From Nereocystis luetkeana (taxonomy: Eukaryota > Sar > Phaeophyceae > Laminariales > Laminariaceae): a DNA stretch of 64,000 nt. The notes beneath the pieces were generated by a model. The model saw nothing but the letters and a program-made list of their open reading frames with translations, had not been told where the DNA came from and ran no database searches. The stretch spans positions 620,001 through 684,000 of the forward strand of contig JARUPZ010000011.1 in the NCBI GenBank assembly GCA_031213475.1, read 5' to 3'. Numbering within the stretch: position 1 is the first letter of the stretch; every line of letters begins with the position of its first letter. Made by a program: the position numbers and the translations under genes. This document shows positions 63,887 through 64,000 of this stretch, piece by piece.

Positions 63887-64000
63887 GTACAGTTGGATTT
63901 TTCTCTGTACTAGTAGCGGTAACAACAGCAGGAGTAGTTCTACTGGAGTACTGTAGTAGTTCAGCTCTATGGTAGTAGTAGTTCAGATCTACAGTTGTTG

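Overview
The window looks like nuclear DNA of a eukaryotic alga, most likely a brown alga or related stramenopile. This is inference from three things: genes split into many short GC-rich exons by roughly 0.3-3 kb GT-AG introns, TTAGGG-like interstitial repeats, and a cellulose-synthase-like GT2 glycosyltransferase next to coiled-coil and nuclease genes. There is no operon structure. I built the gene models by hand from splice sites and reading phase. In the three complete models every exon junction keeps phase and the total CDS is a multiple of three.

Layout. 1-13.6 kb is accessory DNA with no host gene I can recognise: simple repeats, a telomere-like tract, a TA-flanked MITE, a tRNA-derived SINE, a broken Ty1/copia fossil (about 4.4-7.45 kb) and tandem duplications. 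13.69-31.96 kb (minus) is a 15-exon GT2 processive glycosyltransferase of about 1000 aa. Its introns hold four copies of one dispersed repeat, minisatellites and SINE pieces. 33.99-46.58 kb (minus) is a 13-exon gene for a 1230-aa protein with a long charged coiled coil followed by four Tudor/Agenet-like modules. 49.35-56.76 kb (minus) is a 7-exon CCR4/PDE12/nocturnin-type exonuclease-endonuclease-phosphatase (EEP) of about 641 aa. It is divergent from a plus-strand gene starting near 57.1-57.2 kb whose first exon resembles the N terminus of the largest TFIIIC subunit (GTF3C1). Further candidate exons lie at 62.8-63.9 kb and the gene runs off the right edge.

The genes do not form an obvious pathway: one is a membrane polysaccharide synthase, one a scaffold-like protein, one an RNA nuclease and one a Pol III transcription factor. 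The most unusual DNA-level signal is the excess of two short palindromic words, TACCWGGTA and TATTAATA, across the window. The most unusual protein-level signals are the altered DxD motif in the GT2 enzyme and the large acidic insertions inside the EEP nuclease domain.
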